Assembly: GCF_900163695.1 (NCBI RefSeq)
Contig: NZ_FUIC01000053.1
Location: 62,001 to 126,000 of the forward strand
From: Gulosibacter sp. 10
GTDB taxonomy: Bacteria > Actinomycetota > Actinomycetes > Actinomycetales > Microbacteriaceae
Direction of reading: 5' to 3'
Length of the DNA stretch: 64,000 bases
Shown here: one piece after another, positions 57,320 to 64,000 of the stretch
Layout of the letters: the number at the start of each line of letters is the position of its first letter
Position numbering within the stretch: the first letter of the stretch is position 1
Translations under genes and position numbers: made by a program
The notes under the pieces: generated by a model
The model's input: the letters and a program-made list of their open reading frames with translations, nothing else
What the model was told of the DNA's origin: nothing
Database searches by the model: none

Positions 57320-57580
57320 TCAGACCAGCGGAGGCAGCCGAGGTCCCGCTCCGGGCGCGGGTGGTGGTCCGGCGCGGTGGGAGGCGTCGATGAAGCGGTC
57401 GAGCTTCTCGGGCTCCTCCCCGCGCAGGTAGACCCCGAGCATCCGCAGCAGGCTCAGCGCCACCGCCTCCGGGTCCGACGTCGTGCGCAGCAGCTGCGCG
57501 GCGGCCTCGTGCTCCCCTTCTCTCGCCGACTGGAACAGGGCGATCGCCTCCATCCACGTCCCCTCGTCGCGCTCTGCCAT
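57320..57580 (-). CDS. Small hypothetical protein
   Basis: 86 residues from ATG 57580, supported by aaaggag 6 bases upstream. It is mostly helical (TWMEAIALFQSAREGEHEAA; DPEAVALSLLRMLGVYLRGE), with a Pro-rich C-terminal tail. The family is not recognised. It ends 6 bases from the IS3 remnant and diverges from the nrd operon. The strong ribosome site and regular amphipathic pattern argue that it is real, although the 3' end may have been altered by the insertion. Confidence 0.55.
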   Translation of the reverse strand: MAERDEGTWMEAIALFQSAREGEHEAAAQLLRTTSDPEAVALSLLRMLGVYLRGEEPEKLDRFIDASHRAGPPPAPGAGPRLPPLV

Positions 57581-57672
57581 GTCTTCTCCTTTCGACCCCC
57601 ACAGCATAATGTTCGGTGAGACGTAGTTACAAACACAGTCATAACGTAGACAGGAAGATCACATCGGTGTTA

Positions 57673-57720
57673 CTACTAGATATGGCACCCCAAACACCGA
57701 GGGGGCACAACATCGAGTGG
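57673..57720 (+). promoter_or_regulatory. nrdR box: Pair of NrdR-box-like sites
   Basis: ctactagatatggcac (57673-57688) and gcacaacatcgagtgg (57705-57720) both approach the NrdR consensus ACACWATATMTWGTGT (the first is best read on the complementary strand). They start 32 bases apart, about three helical turns, as is usual for paired NrdR boxes in front of ribonucleotide reductase operons. Confidence 0.6.
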
Positions 57721-57764
57721 TTGGCGGCGTCCTGCGCCACGAGCCGAGAGCGAGGAGGTCCGCC

Positions 57765-57983
57765 GTGCCGACACCGTCCGGAGCCCCGGCACCGGTGCAC
57801 GAGCTCGCGCCGGACCAGTCGCCGGATCTGGTGTTCTTCTCCAACGCCTCGGAGAACACCCGCCGGTTCGTCCAGCAGTTCTGCCGCTTCGAGCTGCTGG
57901 GCGGCCAGCGCGACACCGACACCGTCAATACCGGCCTGTCCCGCTTCTGGGACCAGGCCGACAACGAGAGGAAGACAGCATGA
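57765..57983 (+). pseudogene. nrdI: nrdI with in-frame internal deletion
   Basis: The frame starts at GTG 57765, after a gaggagg site, and encodes 72 residues. The N-terminal part [20 protein letters not shown] matches the FMN-phosphate loop of NrdI. The next residues, [20 protein letters not shown] plus RFW, match the C-terminal end (YRFEL-GT, then GL-FW). The middle of the flavodoxin, about 80-90 residues including the PTYGGG and GNTNFG loops that contact the flavin ring, is absent. The frame is preserved and the stop overlaps the nrdE ATG. Intact NrdI is about 130-160 residues. It cannot bind FMN normally, so it is called a pseudogene, perhaps kept for translational coupling. No nrdH is present here. 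Confidence 0.8.
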
Positions 57984-60136
57984 CCACCATCGCCCCCGAG
58001 GCCTCCATGCGCACCGGCATCGGTGCGCGGAAGGATTACCACGCGCTCAACGCCGAGCTGAACCTCTTCGCCCCGGACGGGTCGATCCAATTCGACAAGG
58101 ACCGCCAGGCCGCCGCCGAGTACCTCCGCCAGCATGTGGTCCCGAACACCAGGGTCTTCCCCTCGGTGGCCGAGCGCCTGGAGTGGCTGGTGGACAACGA
58201 CTACTACGAGCCCGGCTTCCTGTCCGCGTACACCCCGGAGCTCCTCACCGCGCTGCACGAGCGCGCCCATGCCGCGGGACACCGGTTCGCCACCTTCCTG
58301 GGTGCGTTCAAGTTCTTCACCTCTTACGCGCTGAAGACCTTCGACGGCACGACCTACCTGGAAGGGTTCGAAGAGCGGGTGGTCGCCACCGCGCTCTACC
58401 TCGGCCAGGGGGACGAAGCTCTCGCCACTCGACTCGTCGACGAGATGATGGCCGGCCGGTTCCAGCCGGCGACCCCGACGTTCCTCAACGCGGGCAAGGC
58501 TCAGCGCGGCGAGCTCGTGTCCTGCTTCTTGTTGCGGGTGGAGGACAACCTGGAGTCCATCGGCCGCAGCGTGAACTCCGCCTTGCAGCTGTCCAAGCGC
58601 GGGGGCGGCGTGGCACTGCTGCTGTCGAACCTGCGCGAGGCCGGCGCTCCGATCAAGCGGATCGAGAACCAGGCCTCCGGCGTGGTGCCGGTGATGAAGA
58701 TCCTCGAGGACTCCTTCTCCTACGCCAACCAGCTCGGCGCGCGGCAGGGCGCAGGTGCGGTCTACCTGCACGCGCACCACCCCGACATCCTTCGGTTTCT
58801 GGACACCAAGCGGGAGAACGCCGACGAGAAGATCCGCATCAAGACCCTCTCCCTGGGCGTAGTCATCCCCGACGTCACCTTCCAGCTGGCCAAGGACAAC
58901 CGGGACATGCACCTGTTCAGCCCCTACGACGTCGCACGCGAGTACGGCACTCCGCTGTCCGACCTGTCGGTGAGCGAGCACTACGACGAGCTCGTCGCGA
59001 ATCCGCGGATCCGGAAGACGACGATCAGCGCTCGGGAGCTCTTCAAGACCCTGGCCGAGCTGCAGTTCGAATCCGGCTACCCCTACGTGCTCTTCGAGGA
59101 CACTGTCAACCGTGCCAACCCGCTCCAGGGCCGGATCAACATGTCCAACCTCTGCTCCGAGATCCTCCAAGTCAATACGCCCTCGACCTACGACACGGCG
59201 ATCGGCTACCAGAAGATCGGCCGGGACATCTCCTGCAACCTCGGCTCCCTGAATATCGCCCAGGTCATGCGTTCCTCGGACCTGGGGTCGACGGTGGAGA
59301 CCGCGGTGCGGGCGCTGACGAGCGTCTCCGACCAGACCGACGTCGATGCCGTCCCGTCCGTGGCGGCGGGAAACGAGGCCTCGCATGCGATCGGGCTGGG
59401 ACAGATGAACCTGCACGGCTACCTCGCCTCTCAGCGCATCCACTACGGCAGTCGGGAGGGCATCGACTTCACCGACATCTACTTCCTCACCGTCACCTAT
59501 CACGCGATCCGCGCCTCGAACCGGATCGCGATCGAGCGCGGGCAGACCTTCGCCGGATTCGAGGACTCGACCTATGCCGATGGCGCCTTCTTCGAGAAAT
59601 ACACCCGGCGCGACTGGCAGCCGGCCACGCAGCGGGTGCGCGAACTGTTCGCCGACGCCGGTGTGGCGATCCCCGCACGCGAGGACTGGGAGCGGCTGCG
59701 CGAATCGGTGAAGCGGCACGGCATCTACAACGCCTACCTGCAGGCCGTCCCGCCCACCGGGTCGATCTCGTATGTGAACAACGCGACCGCTTCGATCCAC
59801 CCCGTCGCGGCGAAGATCGAGATCCGCAAGGAGGGCAAGCTCGGCCGCGTCTACTACCCCGCCCCGCACATGAGCGATGACAACGTCGAGTTCTATCAGG
59901 ACGCCTACGAGATCGGCTACGAGAAGATCATCGACACCTACGCCGCGGCCACCGAGCACGTCGACCAGGGACTCTCCCTCACCCTGTTCTTCCGAGACAC
60001 TGCCACGACTCGAGACATCAACCGGGCGCAGATCTACGCCTGGCGCAAAGGCATCAAGACCCTCTACTACATCCGCCTGCGCCAGCCTGCTCTCGAAGGC
60101 ACCGAGATCGAGAACTGCGTCTCCTGCGCGCTCTGA
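57980..60136 (+). CDS. nrdE: Class Ib ribonucleotide reductase alpha subunit
   Basis: 718 residues. It reduces ribonucleoside diphosphates. The substrate-site cysteine is in [20 protein letters not shown], the radical-site region in [19 protein letters not shown], and the C-terminal redox pair in the ending [21 protein letters not shown]-type (here [17 protein letters not shown]) and [20 protein letters not shown] are class Ib landmarks. There is no ATP cone at the N-terminus, as expected for NrdE. The ATG overlaps the nrdI stop, and nrdF follows after 30 bases. Confidence 0.97.
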   Translation: MTTIAPEASMRTGIGARKDYHALNAELNLFAPDGSIQFDKDRQAAAEYLRQHVVPNTRVFPSVAERLEWLVDNDYYEPGFLSAYTPELLTALHERAHAAGHRFATFLGAFKFFTSYALKTFDGTTYLEGFEERVVATALYLGQGDEALATRLVDEMMAGRFQPATPTFLNAGKAQRGELVSCFLLRVEDNLESIGRSVNSALQLSKRGGGVALLLSNLREAGAPIKRIENQASGVVPVMKILEDSFSYANQLGARQGAGAVYLHAHHPDILRFLDTKRENADEKIRIKTLSLGVVIPDVTFQLAKDNRDMHLFSPYDVAREYGTPLSDLSVSEHYDELVANPRIRKTTISARELFKTLAELQFESGYPYVLFEDTVNRANPLQGRINMSNLCSEILQVNTPSTYDTAIGYQKIGRDISCNLGSLNIAQVMRSSDLGSTVETAVRALTSVSDQTDVDAVPSVAAGNEASHAIGLGQMNLHGYLASQRIHYGSREGIDFTDIYFLTVTYHAIRASNRIAIERGQTFAGFEDSTYADGAFFEKYTRRDWQPATQRVRELFADAGVAIPAREDWERLRESVKRHGIYNAYLQAVPPTGSISYVNNATASIHPVAAKIEIRKEGKLGRVYYPAPHMSDDNVEFYQDAYEIGYEKIIDTYAAATEHVDQGLSLTLFFRDTATTRDINRAQIYAWRKGIKTLYYIRLRQPALEGTEIENCVSCAL

Positions 60137-60166
60137 CCCGCCCCAGTCGATACCGAAGGAACCCGT

Positions 60167-61192
60167 ATGACGATCATCGACCCCGTCCGTCCGCTCGCCG
60201 AGACCTCGGTGACTCCGCCCGCCTACCGCCTCGACCCCGAGGCCCGGCTGCGCCCGATCAACTGGAACCGCGTGGAGGACGAGAAGGACCTCGAGGTCTG
60301 GAACCGCCTCACCGCGAACTTCTGGCTACCCGAGAAGGTGCCGCTGTCCAACGACATCCCCGCCTGGCAGAGACTCACCGAAGAGGAACGCACACTGACC
60401 ATGCGGGTATTCACCGGGCTGACCATGCTCGACACCGTGCAGGCCACCGTCGGCGAGATCTGCCAGATCCAGGACGCCCGCACCGAGCACGAGGAGGCCG
60501 TCTACACCAACATCGCCTTCATGCAGTCGGTACACGCCCGCTCCTACTCCTCCGTATTCTCCACCCTCACCAGCACCCCCGAGATCGACGACGCCTACCG
60601 CTGGGCCGTGGCCAACGACCTCCTCCAACAGCGGTGCAAGAAGGTGCTCCAGCACTACTCCGGAAACGACCCCCTCAAATGCAAGGTCTCCTCGACCCTG
60701 CTGTCCTCGCTACTGCTCTACGCCGGGTTCTACCTGCCGCTGCACTTCTCCGTACACGCCACGCTCACCAACACCGCAGACATGATCCGCCTCATCCTGC
60801 GCGACAAGGCCGTCCACGGCTACTACTCCGGCTACAAATACCAGCGCGGCGTCGAGACGCAGACCCCTGCGCGGCAGAACGAAATGCGCGAGTTCACCTA
60901 TGGCCTGCTCGAGGAACTGTACGCCCTGGAACTCGCGTACTCCGGCGAACTCTACGAACCCCTGGGACTGATGGACGACGTCGCCGTGTTCGTCCGCTAC
61001 AACGCGAACAAGGCGCTCATGAACCTCGGCTACCCGGCACACTTCACTTCGGAAGAGACCCAGGTCAACCCAGAAATCCTCGCCGCCCTGGCCCCAAGCG
61101 CCGATGAGAACCACGACTTCTTCTCCGGGTCCGGCTCCTCGTACGTCATCGGCAAGGGCGAGGACACCAGCGACGCCGACTGGGACTTCTGA
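60167..61192 (+). CDS. nrdF: Class Ib ribonucleotide reductase beta subunit
   Basis: 341 residues. It holds the dimetal-tyrosyl radical cofactor. PINWNRVEDEKDLEVWNRLT opens the fold. EEAVYTNIAFMQSVHARSYS carries the metal-binding Glu/His and the radical Tyr. The second ligand helix is near IRLILRDKAVHGYYSGYKYQ. The long acidic tail ends SDADWDF, the peptide that binds NrdE. NrdF normally needs NrdI for the manganese form of its radical, but the operon's nrdI is deleted, so iron loading or an NrdI elsewhere would be needed. Confidence 0.97.
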   Translation: MTIIDPVRPLAETSVTPPAYRLDPEARLRPINWNRVEDEKDLEVWNRLTANFWLPEKVPLSNDIPAWQRLTEEERTLTMRVFTGLTMLDTVQATVGEICQIQDARTEHEEAVYTNIAFMQSVHARSYSSVFSTLTSTPEIDDAYRWAVANDLLQQRCKKVLQHYSGNDPLKCKVSSTLLSSLLLYAGFYLPLHFSVHATLTNTADMIRLILRDKAVHGYYSGYKYQRGVETQTPARQNEMREFTYGLLEELYALELAYSGELYEPLGLMDDVAVFVRYNANKALMNLGYPAHFTSEETQVNPEILAALAPSADENHDFFSGSGSSYVIGKGEDTSDADWDF

Positions 61193-61234
61193 CGCCCAGC
61201 GCTCCCCCACCACCCCACGAACGAAAGGTACCTT

Positions 61235-61801
61235 GTGACCAAGAGCATCTCCGTGATCGTCGGCAGCCTGCGCCGCGGTTCCTACGCCCGCAAGATCGCC
61301 CACGAGACCATCACCTATTTTCCCGAGGGCTACGACGCGCAGATCGTCGAGATCCGCGACCTGCCGCTCTACGACTTCGACTACGACGACCCCGACGTCG
61401 CCGACAAGCCCGCCCCGGAGGAGTACACGCGCTTCCGCGAGACCATCAAAGCCTCCGACGGCGTCCTGTTCGTCACGGCCGAGAACAACCGCACCATTCC
61501 AGCCTGCCTGAAGAACGCCATCGATATCGGCTCCAAGCCAAATAGCGACGTCGCCTGGAAGAACCTCCCCGCCGGGATCATCAGCCACTCCGTCGGACGC
61601 ATGGGCGGCTACAGCTCCCAGAAGAACCTCCGCCTGGCCCTGTCCTACTTCGACATGCCCACCCCCGGCCAACCCGAAGTCTTTCTCGGTCAGTCGCCGA
61701 CCCTGATCGATGACGAGGGAAGGATCGCGTCCGAGCGCACCGTCGAATTCCTCCAGGACTACGTCGACCGCTTCGTCCGGCTCGTCGAGGAGCATGCCTG
61801 A
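61235..61801 (+). CDS. NADPH-dependent FMN reductase-family flavoprotein
   Basis: 188 residues, flavodoxin-like fold. SISVIVGSLRRGSYARKIAH is the FMN-phosphate loop, VLFVTAENNRTIPACLKNAI replaces the usual TPEYN-S-P-LKNAID motif, and SHSVGRMGGYSSQKNLR is the GxxGG flavin contact. Relatives (YieF/ChrR, SsuE-like) reduce FMN, quinones or chromate. It follows nrdF by 42 bases with a gaaagg site and a GTG start, and ends in a terminator, so it belongs to the nrd transcript. It might supply reduced flavin to the reductase system. Confidence 0.88.
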   Translation: MTKSISVIVGSLRRGSYARKIAHETITYFPEGYDAQIVEIRDLPLYDFDYDDPDVADKPAPEEYTRFRETIKASDGVLFVTAENNRTIPACLKNAIDIGSKPNSDVAWKNLPAGIISHSVGRMGGYSSQKNLRLALSYFDMPTPGQPEVFLGQSPTLIDDEGRIASERTVEFLQDYVDRFVRLVEEHA

Positions 61802-61809
61802 ATCAGGCA

Positions 61810-61845
61810 AGCACCGCACCCTCACCACGGCGGGGGTGCGGTGCT
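61810..61845 (+). terminator. Terminator after the nrd operon
   Basis: agcaccgcaccc (61810-61821) and gggtgcggtgct (61834-61845) form a perfect 12-bp stem with a 12-base loop, 8 bases after the flavoprotein stop. Confidence 0.85.
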
Positions 61846-62240
61846 CAGCCGTAGCCTAGAGACCGCAAAAGCCAGTCGATCGGGGAGGCGGCGATCGCCT
61901 CGGCGGCGACGCGCATCGTGTTGATCCATCCGGCAGTCATGCCCGCATCCTGGTCAGGCGCAGCAGCCAAGCCGTCGTTATCGACCAGACCGGCGTGCAT
62001 GCCGGCCCGGCCCCGAGCAGCACCATCGCCGGGGCGAGCAGCCATACGACATGGCACCCGCGGCACCGAGTCCGGCTCCTGAGACCATGAGCGCGAGGGA
62101 GACCGTCAGTACGTTCTTCCGCGCGACGAGGGCGCCTGCGATGAGCGGCATCGCCATGAACATCACGAACATGCCCGGTCCGGCCTGCGCGAGGCCGTAG
62201 ATCTCCTGCACGAGCGCAGAGCCGGGCGAACCTGTGGCAG
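61845..62240 (-). pseudogene. MFS transporter C-terminal fragment, frameshifted
   Basis: Three frames on this strand continue one another. The first reads LVQEIYGLAQAGPGMFVMF and then NVLTVSLALMVSGAGLGAAG. The second contains WLLAPAMVLLGAG. The third contains MHAGLVDNDGLAAAPDQDAG and GMTAGWINTMRVAAEAIAAS, the usual aGM-x-GxxNTxRxxxEAIA end of DHA2-type MFS proteins. At least two frameshifts, and loss of everything upstream of about helix 9, mark a dead gene. Confidence 0.65.
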
Positions 62241-62806
62241 CGCACACCATGGAGCTGCGCGAACGGCACGGCACCACGGTGTTCCTCACCACGTACTACC
62301 TCGAGGAGGCCGACCGGTACGCGGAGCGGGTGATGGTGATGACTCGTGGACGGATGCTCGCCGACGACACGGCGGCCCGCCTCAAGGCCGAGCTCGCCGG
62401 GGACGTGGTGACGCTCGGGTTCGCGAACGCCGAGGATGCGCGCCGGGCGGCCGGGACCGTGCGACGGTTGACCGGCCGCGAGGTTCGAGTCGTCCAGCGC
62501 GAGGTCTCGGTCACGGCACCCGACGTCGACCGCGCGCACGAGGTTCGCCCGAATCTCGCACGCGACACCTGGAACGTGCTCATCCGCGAGCTCCGCCCGG
62601 TGGTGCGCGACCCGTTCTCGCTCATCTTCAGCCTGCTGCAGCCGCTGGTGCTCCTCGGGCTCCGTAGGCATCCGCGCCATCCGCCGCAGCGGCTGAGGGA
62701 AGCCGGGCGAGGCGGCGTCGACCGTGCGCCCCCCCCCCGGGCCCGTCCGACCGCGGTCGTGGCGCGTCGGCGCAGTGCTCCGGCATCTGGGATCATCGAC
62801 CCATGA
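62234..62806 (+). pseudogene. Fused remnants of an ABC exporter ATPase and its permease
   Basis: The open frame (190 residues) starts inside an ABC ATPase of the DrrA type. MELRERHGTTVFLTTYYLEE is the H-loop region, with Tyr in place of the switch His, followed by ADRYAERVMVMTRGRMLADD and the C-terminal domain. At about residue 98 it jumps to LARDTWNVLIRELRPVVRDP and FSLIFSLLQPLVLLGL, the N-terminus of a DrrB-type permease, which ends after its first helix. The Walker A, signature and Walker B regions and the rest of the permease are lost. A run of ten C lies near 62729-62738. Confidence 0.72.
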
Positions 62807-63318
62807 CCAAGACCGCGCGCCGTCTCATCCCACGCCGCCTCGTGCCGCTGCTCGCCCTGCCGCTGCTCGCGGGTTGCGCGCCCGGCCCCGTACCGCCCTC
62901 CGTGCCGCCGAGCGAGCCGAGCACGACGCTCAACGACGTGCTGGAGACCTCGGACGCGGTCGTGGACGAGATCGTCGAGGCGTTCCCGGGACAGGAGCCG
63001 GCCGTGCCGCCGGTACTGAAGGTCTACGCCTGTCCCGGCGAGGCGGACGGCATCGGCTACTGGATCGAGGTGCGCTCGTTCACGGCCGCGGACATCCCCG
63101 CCGGCGTCTCCGCCGTCCGCGAGGCCTTCGCCGATATCGAGACCTCGTACGGCACCTCGAAGCAGGACATCGAGTACGCCGACGGCACGCCGTGGAGCGT
63201 CCCCGCGCATCACGTGCTGCTCGAGGACGACAGCGGCTCCTACCTCCTCACCCACAACGGCGAGCAGTCCGGCATGGTCTCCATCCGCACCGTCACGGCC
63301 TGCGGGGCGCTCGGCTAG
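62803..63318 (+). CDS. Putative lipoprotein of unknown function
   Basis: 171 residues. An n-region MTKTARRLIPRRL, an h-region and the lipobox LLAGC (Cys about 25) make a standard lipoprotein signal. A proline linker (GPVPPSVPPSEPS) is followed by a domain of about 130 residues with VPPVLKVYACPGEADGIGYW and DIEYADGTPWSVPAHHVLLE, ending VSIRTVTACGALG. The two cysteines in the mature part may form a disulfide. No family is recognised. ATG 62803 is just downstream of the ABC remnant. Confidence 0.78.
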   Translation: MTKTARRLIPRRLVPLLALPLLAGCAPGPVPPSVPPSEPSTTLNDVLETSDAVVDEIVEAFPGQEPAVPPVLKVYACPGEADGIGYWIEVRSFTAADIPAGVSAVREAFADIETSYGTSKQDIEYADGTPWSVPAHHVLLEDDSGSYLLTHNGEQSGMVSIRTVTACGALG

Positions 63319-63340
63319 GCCCGCCCGGGACGCCCCGGGA

Positions 63341-63634
63341 TCATTCGCCGAGCGGGACGACCTCGAAGCCGAGCACCTCCACGCTCATGCCGCGCCGCTC
63401 GTCCTCCGCGTGGTTCCCCTGGGGGCGGGCCGCCGACCACTGCTCGTAGTGCTCCTGCGAGTCCCACCGCGTGACCACGAAGTAGCGGTGCTCGCCGATT
63501 CGCGGCCGCAGGAGCTCGAAGCCCCGGAAGCCCGCCGCGGCGTCGACGCCCTTCCGGCGCGCGGCGAAGCGCTTCTCGATCTCGGCCTCCGCCCCCTCGG
63601 GGAACGTGAGCGCGGTGATGTTGACGAAGGTCAT
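63341..63634 (-). CDS. Antibiotic biosynthesis monooxygenase (ABM/IsdG-fold) protein
   Basis: 97 residues, a ferredoxin-like alpha-beta barrel of the ABM superfamily: VNITALTFPEGAEAEIEKRF, then AAGFRGFELLRPRIGEHRYF and VVTRWDSQEHYEQWSA. This pattern (W-x-S-x-E-x-[FY]-x-x-W) is shared with haem-degrading IsdG/HmoB-like and quinol monooxygenases. I do not see a clear haem-binding His, so the substrate stays open. The ATG overlaps the methyltransferase stop (ATGA) and has a gagaggaa site. Confidence 0.85.
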   Translation of the reverse strand: MTFVNITALTFPEGAEAEIEKRFAARRKGVDAAAGFRGFELLRPRIGEHRYFVVTRWDSQEHYEQWSAARPQGNHAEDERRGMSVEVLGFEVVPLGE

Positions 63635-64000
63635 GGCATTTCCTCTCGGTTCGGGCGGCTCGGTGTCGAGCCCTGTTCGGGTTTGACCGCGACGAGCGCG
63701 ACGCCGCGGAGCTCGTCCCGGTGCTCGCGGAACAGCGCGCGCATCGCGAGCACGCGCCTCCGGGCATCGGCGTCGCGCAGCGCGTTGCGGATGATGCGCA
63801 CGGTGCCGCGGAGCCCCTCGTCGGCGAGGTTGCGCCGCATCTGCAGGAGCGCCATCGGCGCGAGGCCGGTCCACTCGACGCGCAGACCGGCGTCCTCGAG
63901 CAGCTCGGTCCACTCGGCCACGGTGAGCGGCCGGGCGTTGACCTTGATGGTCCTCGCGAGCTGCTTGCGGAGGTCGGTCTTCGTCTCCGGATCGAGGGAG
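63631..64000 (-). CDS. SAM-dependent methyltransferase, C-terminal part (cut by window edge)
   Basis: The frame enters from beyond the window as SLDPETKTDLRKQLARTIKV and NARPLTVAEWTELLEDAGLR, then PMALLQMRRNLADEGLRGTV and ADARRRVLAMRALFREHRDE. The segment IKVNARPLTVAEW and the final helix set are typical of the C-terminal half of class I methyltransferases of the ubiE/Methyltransf_11 type. The SAM-binding N-terminal half is outside the window. It is translationally coupled to the ABM-fold protein, so the two may act on one small-molecule substrate. Confidence 0.72.
   Translation of the reverse strand, partial: SLDPETKTDLRKQLARTIKVNARPLTVAEWTELLEDAGLRVEWTGLAPMALLQMRRNLADEGLRGTVRIIRNALRDADARRRVLAMRALFREHRDELRGVALVAVKPEQGSTPSRPNREEMP

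Overview
The window is very GC-rich, densely coded DNA with frequent GTG and TTG starts and many 4-bp ATGA/GTGA gene overlaps. It carries LAxTG-type cell-wall sorting signals, a PerM-like membrane protein next to purN/purH, and GuaB3. Together these point to a high-GC actinobacterium, most likely family Microbacteriaceae (a Leucobacter- or Microbacterium-like genome). The genus cannot be fixed by reading alone. It looks chromosomal. I saw no tRNA, rRNA or CRISPR array.

Layout. 0-6 kb: a sodium:solute symporter and SDR dehydrogenase pair with a divergent Lrp regulator, a repeat-packed convergent gap, a PTS EIIC-like protein and an MHS-type MFS transporter. 6-14.5 kb: one-carbon and amino-acid metabolism (PatB/MalY-type C-S lyase, glyA-folD, purU, a fused TrpE-TrpG anthranilate synthase). 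14.6-20.3 kb: AlkC-like DNA repair protein, a MinD/ParA-like ATPase with a long acidic N-terminus, a GNAT enzyme, a TRIC-family channel, and a membrane-anchored protein with a degenerate dimethylargininase-like domain. 20.4-32.4 kb: purH, purN, perM, sucD, sucC, a tripartite MacAB-like exporter and pcrA. Without the exporter this order matches the uvrD1-sucCD-perM-purN-purH block of Mycobacterium tuberculosis. 32.5-37 kb: glycerophosphodiesterase, a Bax1-inhibitor family protein, DUF3054 and a cell-wall alkaline phosphatase.

37.1-38.6 kb is a non-coding tandem array of roughly 100-150-bp units that surrounds one unrecognised small gene. 38.7-43 kb is the guaB3-SURF1-DUF3817-guaA cluster. A 1332-residue surface protein follows (three lamin-tail-like domains plus a calcineurin-like phosphoesterase). 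Both it and the alkaline phosphatase have LAxTG sorting signals and are preceded by 11-bp direct repeats resembling PHO boxes, suggesting one phosphate-starvation surface system. glpK sits behind five copies of a 17-bp repeat.

From about 52 kb the window becomes accessory: an excisionase-type HTH/PIN toxin-antitoxin-like pair, a two-gene regulator module divergent from a PEP-utilising enzyme across a striking double palindrome, a truncated WYL-domain regulator next to a broken IS3-family orfA, and an nrdI-nrdE-nrdF operon behind NrdR-like boxes. Its nrdI has lost the centre of its flavodoxin fold in frame. A graveyard of MFS and ABC transporter fragments follows, then a lipoprotein, a small monooxygenase-fold protein and a truncated methyltransferase.

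The signals most worth following are the 37-38 kb array with its embedded gene, the 73-bp palindromic element present twice, the internally deleted nrdI, the membrane-tethered DDAH pseudoenzyme and the paired PHO-box surface phosphatases.
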